64,000 bases of DNA. Source: Sipunculus nudus (lineage: Eukaryota > Annelida > Sipuncula > Golfingiida > Sipunculidae). A model generated the notes under the pieces. The model did no database searches. It worked only from the letters and a program-made list of their open reading frames with translations, and was not told the origin of the DNA. Each line of letters begins with the position of its first letter. The stretch's first letter is position 1. The stretch lies in contig CM049320.1 of assembly GCA_026874595.1 (NCBI GenBank), positions 34,070,214 to 34,134,213 of the forward strand, given 5' to 3'. The translations under genes were made by a program, and so were the position numbers. Positions 1 through 11,600 of this stretch are shown here, piece by piece.

Positions 1-270
1 TTCACATTAATTTAATTTCAAATGAAATTTTAACATTTTTTAAATTTGAAATTTTTTAATGGTACGCATTTTTGAGCAATCAGTAATAGCAAACTACTTG
101 GGCTAATATTAAACTACATGAGAATATCTCATAACTGTTTTTTGGTTTTTCCTCTACCATGTTTATTTCAAATAAAAAAATTCAGTTTAAAATTTTTTTA
201 ATGAATCAAAATTTTAAAATTCAGTTTTAAAATTCTTGGGATTTTGCCATTGATGCTACCTTGATATGCT
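1..270. repeat. AT-rich dispersed repeat, copy 1 (cut by window edge)
   Basis: This stretch matches 2385-2945 through several shared blocks, including cagtaatagcaaac, a segment with ctgttttttg, and the end tttgccattgatgctacctt (tttgccagggatgctatctt in the second copy). It lies upstream of the first recognisable KIF1 exon and is probably intronic. The left part is missing because the window starts inside it. No coding potential is visible. Confidence 0.6.
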
Positions 271-1531
271 AAAGGAAATATTTCATTTATTATTCAGAGA
301 TACTTTAGGTAATTTTGAATTTATAGTTGAACTGTATTAAAATTGATGCAGTTCTGGTATCACCGTTGTCAAATGCAAGATTAGGTATGTTGCTTTGTTA
401 ATACTAGTTCATAAGAGCTGCAGTGTTGATCTTTTTTCTGAACCAAGGCTTATTGGTGCTGGAATAAGTGACTGCCTTGAGTGGTAGAAAGATCAGGGTG
501 CCCTTGATATGTACATAAACATAATTTCATGGCCTGATATTTTCAGAATTAACAGTATACCTGATCTGATATCTGTGGTTGTGAACCCAGATTGTGACAT
601 GTAAGTAAAAGTGCCTGGTCTGTAGTGCATCTTGCTTACTACAGGAAAGCAGATGTTTAGAAGTCTGGTATAGAGATGCACATAGATGCACATAGGTTTA
701 TCATGACGTACTGAGAGATGCTTAATTATTTTAAAATTTGCTTATCAGGTTATAATATATGTATAAATTTGGATTATAATTATGATAATATTAATTGTCA
801 GATGGTCTTCAGTGTAAAAGACATTTATGGAAAAAGGTAAAATATTTATGACAATAATATTATTACTTGTACTCTCTTAAGAGATGTTTAATAACGGTAG
901 TTTTGATTATCAAAATACCAGGAATACAAATAACAGTAGTTACATAAAAAACTCTAAATATGAGATCTTAATATTCTAATTTGAACCAGTCTTGTTTTTC
1001 TGTGCTTCTCCAATGGCCACTTCATTCAAAGTGAAATAATTTGTTTCTGAAAATTAAAGTTATCATGGAGAAGGACTATAATATGTAGTGTCATTATTAA
1101 TTAAGCAACACAGTATTTCAAAGGTCTGTTGTTAAATGACCTGGCAGGCCTGTAGGGAAGAGCTTATATGTATGTTTAGCAAATGGAAAAATAAAATTTA
1201 TATAAAGTGACCTTAAATGAAACAATTTCATAAGAAATGCTTGTTAAGTAAATCTAAAGTTAAATTTGATGATCAGATTTTAATAAATTGTTGAATATTT
1301 TTATCTTAAGTATTAACAAATTACCTAGGTGCACTTTTGAATTAGGCATGCATTAGAATTTGCAGCATGAACTATCATTTCCAATTCCTCAGTAAGGGTT
1401 CCCTGGTTATTTTGATCTCAGAAAATGAGTGTGTGTTTGTGTGTGTAAGTGAGTTATCTCTGTCTTAAACTTACAAGAAAAATGTCAGAGCTGATGTACA
1501 GGATCAACATGAATAGATTATTTTGACAAGG

Positions 1532-1595
<64 letters not shown>

Positions 1596-2384
1596 GTTTC
1601 ATGAATACAACTTAATTTAGTGTCCAAAGTAAAGTTTCATCATTAGTGTTGATATTAATATCAAATTAATTTCAGTAATATCTATATAACTATACTGCAT
1701 AATCACTGAAGTTCTTTTCCCAGTGTCACCGTTATCTGATTTATTTAGATATGTGTGTATGAGGGTACATCACGCTAGAACACTTTGCTCAATTTGCATG
1801 GCAGTCTTACTATCCACTATGATGCATGTTTGATCTAGAGAGCATTCAAAGAGCACACACCTTTGCCAGCATCAAAAGATGTTTAATAATCAGCTTCATT
1901 TACATATCATGTCAAAACTTTGTTAGTTTTTCTCTGGAATAATTGTTTTTGTTTAAAAAAAATATTTCCACAAATAAGGATTAATTAATGATGGTTAACT
2001 ATTGTATGTTAATGGATGAAGTGTATGTTCCCCTCCAATATTGTATGAATTCCTCTTCAGTAATTTCCTCCCCTAGCTGTACAGAATTATTCCACTAAAT
2101 GGCATCATTGTTGAATGTTCATCCTGGTGAGTTTCAAGACAAATGTACAAATAAACAAAAAAATCTTCATACATCATCGAGATCTCTGTATATTCAACAG
2201 TTAAATCAACTCCAGTTTCATGTCAAATCCTTCGACTTGATGCCATTAGGTAGAACACTAATCTCTGGCAAAATCCCCTTGAATAAAATCAGCCCAAACG
2301 TCATTTAAAATTAGAATTAGATCAATGAAGTATATATCATTTGTAACCTGATGTTGTGTTCTTTCGTATGGTATATGTTTGGTT
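271..2384. other. Gene-free AT-rich stretch, probably KIF1 intron
   Basis: No open frame here resembles a protein I know. The sequence is AT-rich and unique apart from a CA/TA microsatellite at 1534-1596. Because KIF1 exons on the + strand follow downstream, this is most simply intronic. Confidence 0.5.
1534..1596. repeat. (CA)n(TA)n compound microsatellite
   Basis: About 40 bases of alternating AC run directly into about 20 bases of alternating TA. Seen directly. Confidence 0.97.
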
Positions 2385-2945
2385 GACATTCATATTCATT
2401 TTCAAATGAAATTATAACAATTTTGAAAATTTTGAATGTTTAATTAAATTGTACACAATTTTACACAACCAGTAATAGCAAACAATTTTTTAGGGCTTAT
2501 ATCAAACTACATGACAATTTCTCAAAACTGTTTTTTGTCTTTTCTGTAATATATTTCTTTCATGTTTTAAATGAAATTTTAAATTTTTTATTGAATCAGA
2601 ATTTAAAAATTCATTTTTCAAGTCAGAAAGAAACATTGATACAGGAAAACAAAAACAGTTTTGAGATAGTGTCATGAAGTTAGATATTGACCCATTAAAA
2701 AGTAGTTACAAGCTATTACAGGACGCTTAAAATTGTGTACGATATAAAATTTAAAAAAAGTTTAAATTTCTCATGAAAATGAAAATTAGTTTCATAAATA
2801 CATAAACATTGAACCATGAGAAAGAGTTCTGTACCAAGTTTAAAATAATGATTCCTTTTTGGTATGTAACATGCATTTGAAAAATCTTTTGGATCAATTT
2901 TATAATTAGGGGTTTTTGCCAGGGATGCTATCTTGATGGCTAGCT
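2385..2945. repeat. Palindromic AT-rich MITE-like repeat, copy 2
   Basis: The left half (gtacacaattttacacaaccagt... to ctcaaaactgttttt) is mirrored by the reverse complement of the right half (aaaacagttttgag... to cttaaaattgtgtac). This gives an imperfect inverted repeat with arms of roughly 200 bases. Copy 1 at the window start and a half copy near 7930-8150 belong to the same family. No transposase is present, so it would be non-autonomous. Confidence 0.6.
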
Positions 2946-3841
2946 ATATCCTGTTGGGTGCCTTCTTGGAATGCAGTATTTATGTTGTGTTTCAGGTAGG
3001 TATACTTTGTATTATATTGCATCCACCTGGCAGGCATGTTCACAGAAGAAACACAATTCATGTCTTCCATTAAATCATATTTATACTTGCTTTTATACAG
3101 GAGGACTTTTCTCCTTTCTGTACCATCATATACCAATTTCTGGTCCACTTTTAATATAACTAATTTATTTCATCAGCCCATAGGGGCATCCAACTCTTAC
3201 TTTTGTAATATGGTAGTACAAATATGTTCTGTTTCCATGATTACAATTTGATTTTATTGCCTATAGAGTTTGCCATGCAAACACTATCTCAACATGTGTT
3301 AATTCTCATTTTGAAAAGGGAGCTAGGGTTTTTTTTACCTCAGATTTTTTTTCAGTTTCATCAAATTGTCAGTTCAGGAATTTTTCAGCATTTTGCACCA
3401 GGTTCCAGATTTTAATTTGCCTTTGTGGTGTTAGGGGATGGACATTTATTTCATTCAATGCTTGTCATGCTGTATATATTATACCTCCCGCACATGTGCA
3501 GTGCAGCAGTGGTCTATGAATGTAGCATGGGTTCATGTTTTTATATATTAATACAAACAGCACAAGGTTTAGTGCTGTTTGCCCACTCAGGCACACAGGT
3601 TGTAAGAGGCATGCCACTGGACTGCATTTTAATCACTTGGAATCATGGGGAATCACAACACAGTCACCGCTAGTTTGCTTTCTAAAGAGCAGCCTCCTGG
3701 CATGGCATGCAAAATAAAAGATAAATAATCATGAATCTGCAGATTTAATGCATGCTACCAGTAAGAAAACGATCTGTACATTACTGTGGTCAAGTCACTG
3801 CACAGTGCATGAGTTTCACCTTTAGTTAGCAGACATACCTA

Positions 3842-4130
3842 ATTTGCATATTTATTTGCATCACCTGACCTCATTTGCATATTTTGCAGACCACCTGCTC
3901 TCTTGACCAATAGACAACAGCCCTGTAACGCACTGATCAATCAGAACCTATCTGTTCCCTGTTCGATCCCACGCAGTAGTTCTGCTCCTGATATGCGAGG
4001 AATCAAACGTTGGCCTAAATTGAGGTGAGGCTGGCATCGCTATGGAAACCTGTGTGCCTCCTTCCCATTGGTGATGTCATAGTCATGTGACCCATGGTTC
4101 TCTCTTTTTCTCTCTTTCTATTGGATATTG
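3842..4130. promoter_or_regulatory. Octamer/CCAAT/CRE-like motif cluster
   Basis: Three perfect ATTTGCAT octamers (POU-factor motif) start at 3842, 3854 and 3873. They are followed by CCAAT-type motifs near 3903 and 4067, a CRE-like gtgatgtcat near 4070 and an E-box-like catgtgac near 4084. The patch is also less AT-rich than its surroundings. It could be an intronic enhancer or an internal promoter of the kinesin gene. Short motifs are common, so this stays speculative. Confidence 0.3.
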
Positions 4131-4603
4131 TAGGTGGAACAGATTCGTGCACCAGATCCCATGTCTCCATGTTGTTTTTATTATCATATGATTATTTTGT
4201 GTCCAAATGTGAGTAGACATCATATGCATTTTGTCAAGCTGTGTACACTGGAGGACCCGTAGCATTAAGCGTGCATGAAGTAGTATAGCCAGTGTTGTAT
4301 TTACCAGGTAATTACATATATCTGACCAATTTACATCATTATATACAGAGCATGATGAACAGATCTAAATTGTGGATGGATCATTATAATACTATCTGCT
4401 TTCTACATATACATCAATTAAGTTTTGGTAGTTTATATTATTTGCTGTTTATTATGTTGGATTAATATTTTATTTTATTCTGAAAAAAAAACCTATCTAA
4501 CAGGACCACGCAGGTGACCAGATAATAATGGTCATAATGGAAGGGTGGTCATGATAGAAGGGTGGTTGTCTTTCTTGGTTCTACTTTTCCTCTGTGTGTC
4601 TGT

Positions 4604-4612
4604 GTATATATA

Positions 4613-4677
<65 letters not shown>
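4604..4677. repeat. (TA)n(ATA)n compound microsatellite
   Basis: A TA run of about 48 bases is followed by about nine ATA/TAA triplets. Open frames across it are low-complexity artefacts. Confidence 0.97.
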
Positions 4678-5619
4678 GAAAAGAAGGCAATATGAAGGAA
4701 AGTCAGGTTGCTCCGGCTAGGATCTGAGTCTCCTAACAGTCCATGCCAGAAAATCCTGACTTTTCTTGATATTCCCTCACCATAAATCTTAACATTAAAT
4801 CAAATCAATAAATGAAATTATACAATAAACGAAATTAACATCATTTAACATGATCATAAACACCCACATGCATCAGAGTGCACATTGATTCAGATCAGAA
4901 TGTTGTATCTCTCACAGTTTGATGTGGTGCAATATCATGTGTGATTCTGTCACTATCAGTTGGTTGATAAATCTGATGATGTTGTGTAGGGCTGGTTATT
5001 TGGGAATATCTTTCATATCGATTATCAACCAGGTTTTATGATTGAATAATAATAACATTTTGAAATATTGAACCCCCAGGTCATGGTTGAAATGGCAAAA
5101 TTATTAAGCAGTTGGTAAATATTTAGTGAAATTTAATAGAGTTTCCTTAAATTCCAGGTCATGGAAATGTGCTCCATTGAACATGTATATATTTCCATTT
5201 TCAAAGTCTCATTGGTATATATCAGTCTTAAGTATTAGACATTCTTTGAGTCTGCAGGCCTTAACATCAACAACAGTGATAGATGTTTCAACTGCTTTAA
5301 CCTGCATTTATAACCTACTTCCATTTCTCTAACTTTTCTATCAAATATTCAGACTAAATATTTACTTGAAAATTATTCTTCTTGGAGCATCTGCTTTAAA
5401 AGCTGGTACCTTTATTAATTGCATCATCAATGCTTTTCAGAGCCATCAATAGTACTCGTAGTATCAAAATTCATTTCCTGACTGATAAGTCAATATATAG
5501 ATCATTCCTGCCAGCCCTAATGTTGTATTTATGAAGTATTGTGATGGTGGTGTGATGTAGATGATTTCTGTGGTGTTGTCTGATGCTTTATTCACTTGAT
5601 GTTGTGTTGTTTGATGCAG

Positions 5620-5664
5620 TTCTACCCCAGAGAAACCCAAGACTCCAACCAAATCACGCTTGAT
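5620..5664 (+). CDS. KIF1A: KIF1 exon, short linker exon before the PH domain
   Basis: The 45-nt segment lies between ttgatgcag and gtaagt and encodes [14 protein letters not shown] plus the first two bases of the next codon. It joins in frame to 6605. Proline/threonine/lysine-rich linkers of this kind precede the PH domain in KIF1 proteins. The length is a multiple of three and both ends share a phase, so it could be skipped without a frameshift. The call rests on splice sites and phase only. Confidence 0.6.
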
Positions 5665-8600
5665 GTAAGTTGATTTGTGATCACACACTCACATATACCT
5701 TCCTGCCCCCACCATTTTGCAATCATTCACAGACACCCACACAACAGTTATTTTTTCAAACAAGCCTGTCAAAGGGCATTTCACACTGAATCACAGTATT
5801 TCTTTTTCTACATAAAGTTGTGTGTAAGATATTTTTGATATATATAGATATATATATTTATCAGAAAGGCATGGAATTGGACAGTATACATGTGGCTGAT
5901 ATTTTGTAAAACCTAATCAACATGATCATCTATATTGTATAATAAATGTAAATATTTATATCACAACACACATCACTTGTAGATTTTATGTAGAGATAAT
6001 AGACAATTTTGACCTAATATAGTACCACGGACATGTTTTATATTTGAGCCTTAGATATTTGCCTTTTAAATTTAAGCCCATTTGACAGTTGGTTTGACAC
6101 ATAGTTTCATTTTAGTTCAGCTAAGCAAGGATAGGTGGCATTAAGTCCATATTAAAAGGGCAGACAGGGTACAATCCTGAAGCAGTAGATACCAGGTGAC
6201 TGGCACAGGGCCAAGAATGTAATTAGACCAATGAGAGCTCTAGGTTTGCATCATACATCTACAACTCCAAGTCTGAAACCTTCCATACTATGCTCCCATT
6301 GGTTGGATTTCATTTTGGCCCTGTGCCAGTTACATGGTGGTGAAACACAACAAACCCTGCTAAAGAAGCAGTGCTTGAGCAAAATGAGTATGCAGCATAT
6401 ATAGTCGAAGAGCATACATATGGTTGTATTTGGTTGGCCGGATAGATTTAAAGTGTAGAATCATTGAATATCACACAGGCACTTGTTGGTCAAATTAGCA
6501 CCCTTCATGTTGGAACTTCGGAGTATCAGGAAAGCTGCATGCTACACAAAATGATTCATAGTAACTGATAAAATGATTATAAGAGGACATTTTGTATGTT
6601 GCAGGCCATCTTCTCCTGAACACAAGAAATCCATCTCCACAGAAAACTTGAATGCTCTTACTGTGAGTGAAGTCGCCCAGAGAATCCCACCGCCAAAGAG
6701 AGATGGTGAAGAACGGGAGCCAATTTTTGCACCAGAAACGGAAGAAATCCGTGTCAGTCCTGTCGTAGCCAGGAAAGGTTACCTTAACTTCCTGGAAGAA
6801 AAGACCAAAGGATGGGTAAAAAAATATGTGGTGGGTACATTTGTGTGTATAGATAGAATACAGATGTCTGTGATTCCATAATTATCTATGTATAACTGGT
6901 ATTACGTTATGCTGCAAAACTAGGAATATAGTACAAGGGCTGCAGAAGCAGAGAAGTCATCTGCCAAGGGATTACTTTACTGTCACTAATGTGAAAATGT
7001 GAAACCCAAGAGTGAAAACCCATCATCCGTTTCTGTGTGTGAATTTTTAATCGCTTCTGTGAGTGATCAGGATATGTATACGTATATGTATATGCATCAT
7101 GCTATAGTACAAGGGTTTGAGCGTGGTCCAAAAATAAATGTTATTCCGCTCTAAACTTTGCTCTCCACAGATCCTGTCCTCTGAGTACTTTGGTGTCACA
7201 TATATCCCCAAATCGCAACAAAAACTGACAGGTTTATTTCTCCCAGTGTCTGGAAATTGCTCATTGGGGCTGCCATTTTGCATCCACATTAAAATCTTGA
7301 TGTCACAGGTCACATATCAAAGCCACAGCCAACTACAGTATAATTTTGGTAAAGAAAGTAGATTATATGCAAAGTAGTAATCACGAAGAGTAAAAGTAAC
7401 ATATATTAAATTGTAAAATGACTGTGTGTGTGTGAATATTTTCAATTCAGCACTTAAATATATGCAGATCTCAGAGTATTATTAATTTTTAAAAAGTACA
7501 AAGTTGATTACAAAGTTGTACAAAGTTTATAATGATAACAACATGCTTCACTATTATCATATTTTAAGTGAAGGTTGTGCGACGACCATGTGTGCACATG
7601 TACCACACCTCACTATACTGGTAATCATGTTTTAACAGCAGGTTGTGCGACAACCATGTGTACACATGTACCACACCTCACTATAATTGTGTATTAACCA
7701 CAGGTTGTGCGACGACCATATGTGTACATGTACCACACTGACCGTGACCCTGTAGAGAGAGGACTGATCAACCTGGCAACAGCACAGGTCGAATACAGTG
7801 AAGATTCACAGGCCATGCTCAAGGTCAGTCATTTTAGCTACACTGTTATTAAAGTTCAAACTCCAGGTATCAGCGCAGGGAAAACCCCTCTCTTTCAGAA
7901 TCAACCAAAAAATCCTTCAAAATTAGTTATATGTGTCATGCTTGTTTAAAAATGCTATTTAATATTTTTGTTTAATCAAAACTTAAAATTTCAGTTCTAT
8001 GGTAAAAAGAAACATGTTGGAGGAGAGAAAGAAAAATGTTGAGATATTTCATGTAGTTCAATGAATACCCAGTAAAAATCCCTGGCTCTTATTGGGTGCT
8101 TAAAATAGGTTCTATTTAAAAATTTTAATTTTTTTAAAAGATCAACTTATATAAATTGCAAAAATATGTATTCCTTCTGAAAGAATACTGTACCAGCTTA
8201 ACAAGCAGTATGACTTTAATCTCATTACCTGTTGGAACTTATATTCATGACTGCACTACTTTCTGTGGTTCAGGCCAGGAACACGTTCTCTGTGATGACC
8301 AAACACAGAGGGTTCCTCCTGCAGACTCTGGATGACAAGGATGTCCATGATTGGCTGTATGCCATCAACCCACTCCTGGCTGGACAAATCAGGTAAGAAC
8401 TAATCGTAAATATTTATTAGAATTGTACATTTAATGAAAAAACAGTACTAATGTAACAAGAAATGAGCTATTGGTAATGCAAATATAAATCGGTGAATTT
8501 TAGCATATCCATGCAATTTCATACAAGTCACTCATCAGTTAACAAACTATTTGCAATGCAAATATAAATAGTACAGTTTTAGCAGATCCATGTGACTTCA

Positions 8601-11600
8601 TACAAGTCACTCATCAGTTAATAATAATAATAATAATAATAATAAATATTATTATCATCATCATCATCATCATCATCATTGTTGTTATTAACATTTGAGG
8701 TTAGTTTTTAGGTCAGCTGACTGTAAGTCAACTGAGGTATAGGAATGGCGATTTGTCCGTCATCCCTCCAGCCGTCCAGTCGTCAGGCCGTCCGTTAGCA
8801 GGGCACAAATTGTAGCTGCTGGTCCTAGAAACTTCTAAGTGAACATCCAAGGAGGTCAATAAAAAAAATCGTAACTGCTGGTCCTAGAAACTTCTAAGTG
8901 AACATCCAAGGAGGTCAATAAAAAAAATCGTAACTGCTGGTCCTAGAAACTTCATAGTGAACATCCAAGGAGGTCAATAAAAATCTCCTTGGAAACCTAA
9001 AATTAGGTCACTGTGACCTATATCCTCCCAGCAGTGGGGCTTGAAAGTACCCCCTAGAATAATCAAAAATATAAAATAAAACCTCCAATAGCTTGATAAT
9101 TACCGTTTTCCCCCGTGGATAATCTGCAATTTTTCTCCATGAAATAGAAAAAAAAACATTGGTGCGTATTATACATGGAAGCATAATTCCAAACTGTTTT
9201 CCCCATCACATTGGACACATTGGTGGGCCGACGGTGAGTGATAATAAAGGATTTTATGCAAACCAGTTGTATACACACTGAACTTTATCAAATTAGGCAT
9301 AAGAAAACATAATAATAGGTTTTATTTACTGTCATAATTTCAAATACTTTAAATATACCATTAATGTAGCTTACAGCTGAAGAACATTAAAGATTTGTGA
9401 ACTGAAATATGCATGACGAAGCATGGTCTGGCTGACCTCATTTAATGTCATTGTCAGTTGGTAGATGGCGCCGTGGGCACCAACACTGGGGTTGTTATGC
9501 CGGGTCATTGATTCTCTTAGGAAATTATCCGTGATACACTTAATTACTTTCTAAACAACTTGAGCCAAGGGTGGAATAATTGCCTAGTGGTTTCCTTTGT
9601 AAATTAGTTACCCTATTGTGTACATCGTCATGGTCAGATTGATCAGTTGTACATCAGGGACACCTCCACTTGTGCGGGTTAGCAGGTCATGTGAGTCTGT
9701 CACGTGGTCAGGGGAAATCTAGGGTCAGCCCAAGGTGCCGTTGAAACCACCAGCCAGGGTTCGGTAGTCGCTACATGCGCACAACAATAGAACAAACAGT
9801 GAGCCCATACAGGTGACCGCGACTTCACCCATGGGCAATCAACCGGGTCAGCGCTTGATTAGCACGAGTGCCAGTATTAGGCAGGTCAATTTAATAGTAA
9901 TATAAAGATTTGATAAAAAAAAACTCATAATCTGTAATAGCCAGGTGGTCGTATTTCACAGCATTTATATATTGACAATATAAAGGAGATTGGAAAGGGA
10001 CTGATATAATATAAAGTGGGCGTAATTTGCCCGCATTTTACAGGTGGTTGTCCAGTAAATTAAATCTTACTTAAAACAGATACGTGTCAGTATTGTACAC
10101 TTGACAGCACGTTTTTTTACCCTCGACAGCTAAAGGAGAATAACCTTTTTGCTATTTAAGTGTAACTACCTTCTTCTAAGAGACTTGTCGGTCTGACTGG
10201 CAAAGTTTACCTATGGACCCAGTGAACATTCGATGACTACGGCAAATACAAATTGTAGCATTCAAGATTTTGGCCAGAAGCAGGCTGCGTATTATACACA
10301 GGGTTATGTGTTTTTCCTCAGAAATTGTTGCTCTAAATAGGGGTGCGGATTATCTACGGTAGCGGATTATCCACGGGGGGAAACGGTAATGCATGGATTG
10401 TCATGAATCTTGCCTTGAATATTGACCATGACTGGTTTTGTCAGTTCCTGAAAAGTGGTGGCGCCACATGTATTTTTTGTTATTTTAACAAATATTTTTA
10501 TATTTTTTTTTTACTATAAAATGACAACAATCATGTCAGTTTCTCAGCTGTGATTACATGTAGTGTCCCAAAACCTGGTGTGTTTATGGATCCATATAGT
10601 AATCACCGTGTCTGTCTGTTTGTCTGTCTGTCTGTTCATCTGTCCATCCACACAAATTTGTTTCCAGATGATAACTCCAGGTTGTATTGACACAAGGATT
10701 TCAAACTTGACTTACATATGGCCCTACACCAAAGCAAAAACCTGTATGATTTTGGGGTCACAAGGTCAAAGGTCATGGTCACAGGACTCACTTATTTAAA
10801 AATATTATGGTTGCATTTTAAGCCAAGCTTTACATCCCAAACTTTCCTTTTGCTCATTTAGCTGATTTCCCAGTATGGGGAGAGCATAAATGAATTTTGG
10901 GTCACATGGTCAAAGGCCAAGGTCACAGGGGCCATCTGTTCACAAATTAGGTTCCAGTTTAGGTTGACATATTGGTTTCAAACGTAACTTATATATAATT
11001 TATATATGACTCACCACTAAAGAAAGAACCTTGTCAATTTTTGGGTCCAACAGTCAAAGGTCAAGGTCACAGGACTCATTTCTTTTAAAAGAATACATAT
11101 CCATTTGAAGCTAAACTTTTCATCGCAAACCTTGCATTTTGCACATATAGCTTAGCTGCTGATAGGGTAAGAACCGGATTGATTTGGGGTCACAAGGTCA
11201 AAGGCCATGGTCACAGGGGCAGCCTGTCCACATATTTGTTTCTGGATGATAACTCCAGTTAAGACTGATATATTGGTTTAAATTTTGACTTATATATGAC
11301 CCACCAATAATGTAAGAACCCTTTTGATTTTGGGGTCATAAGGCCAGAGGTCAAGGTCACAGGACCCACTTCTTTAAAAAGATTGTTGATGTATTTTTAG
11401 CCAAACTTTCTGTCCCAAACCTTCTATCTTCCAGATGTTGCTCACCTGGCCAATAGTAGTAGTAACTTATTTTGGGGTCACATGGTCCAAGATCAAGTTC
11501 ATGGGGGCCATCTATCCACATATTAGTTTCCAGATGATAACACCAGTTTGGTTTGAAATATTGGTTTCAAACTTGACTTTTATATGGCCAACCACTGAAG

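Larger units (their letters stand above)
2946..5619. other. Probable KIF1 intron
   Basis: No exon was recognised. The interval contains the octamer/CCAAT-rich patch at 3842-4130 and the TA/ATA microsatellite at 4604-4677. Several short open frames occur, but none has recognisable motifs or convincing splice boundaries. Confidence 0.45.

Noticed and set aside
7574-7703. Alternative KIF1 exons at 7574 and 7642
   Set aside because: In the kinesin frame both copies reach a stop after about 15 codons and lack the rest of the exon, so they were listed as decoy duplicates, not exons.
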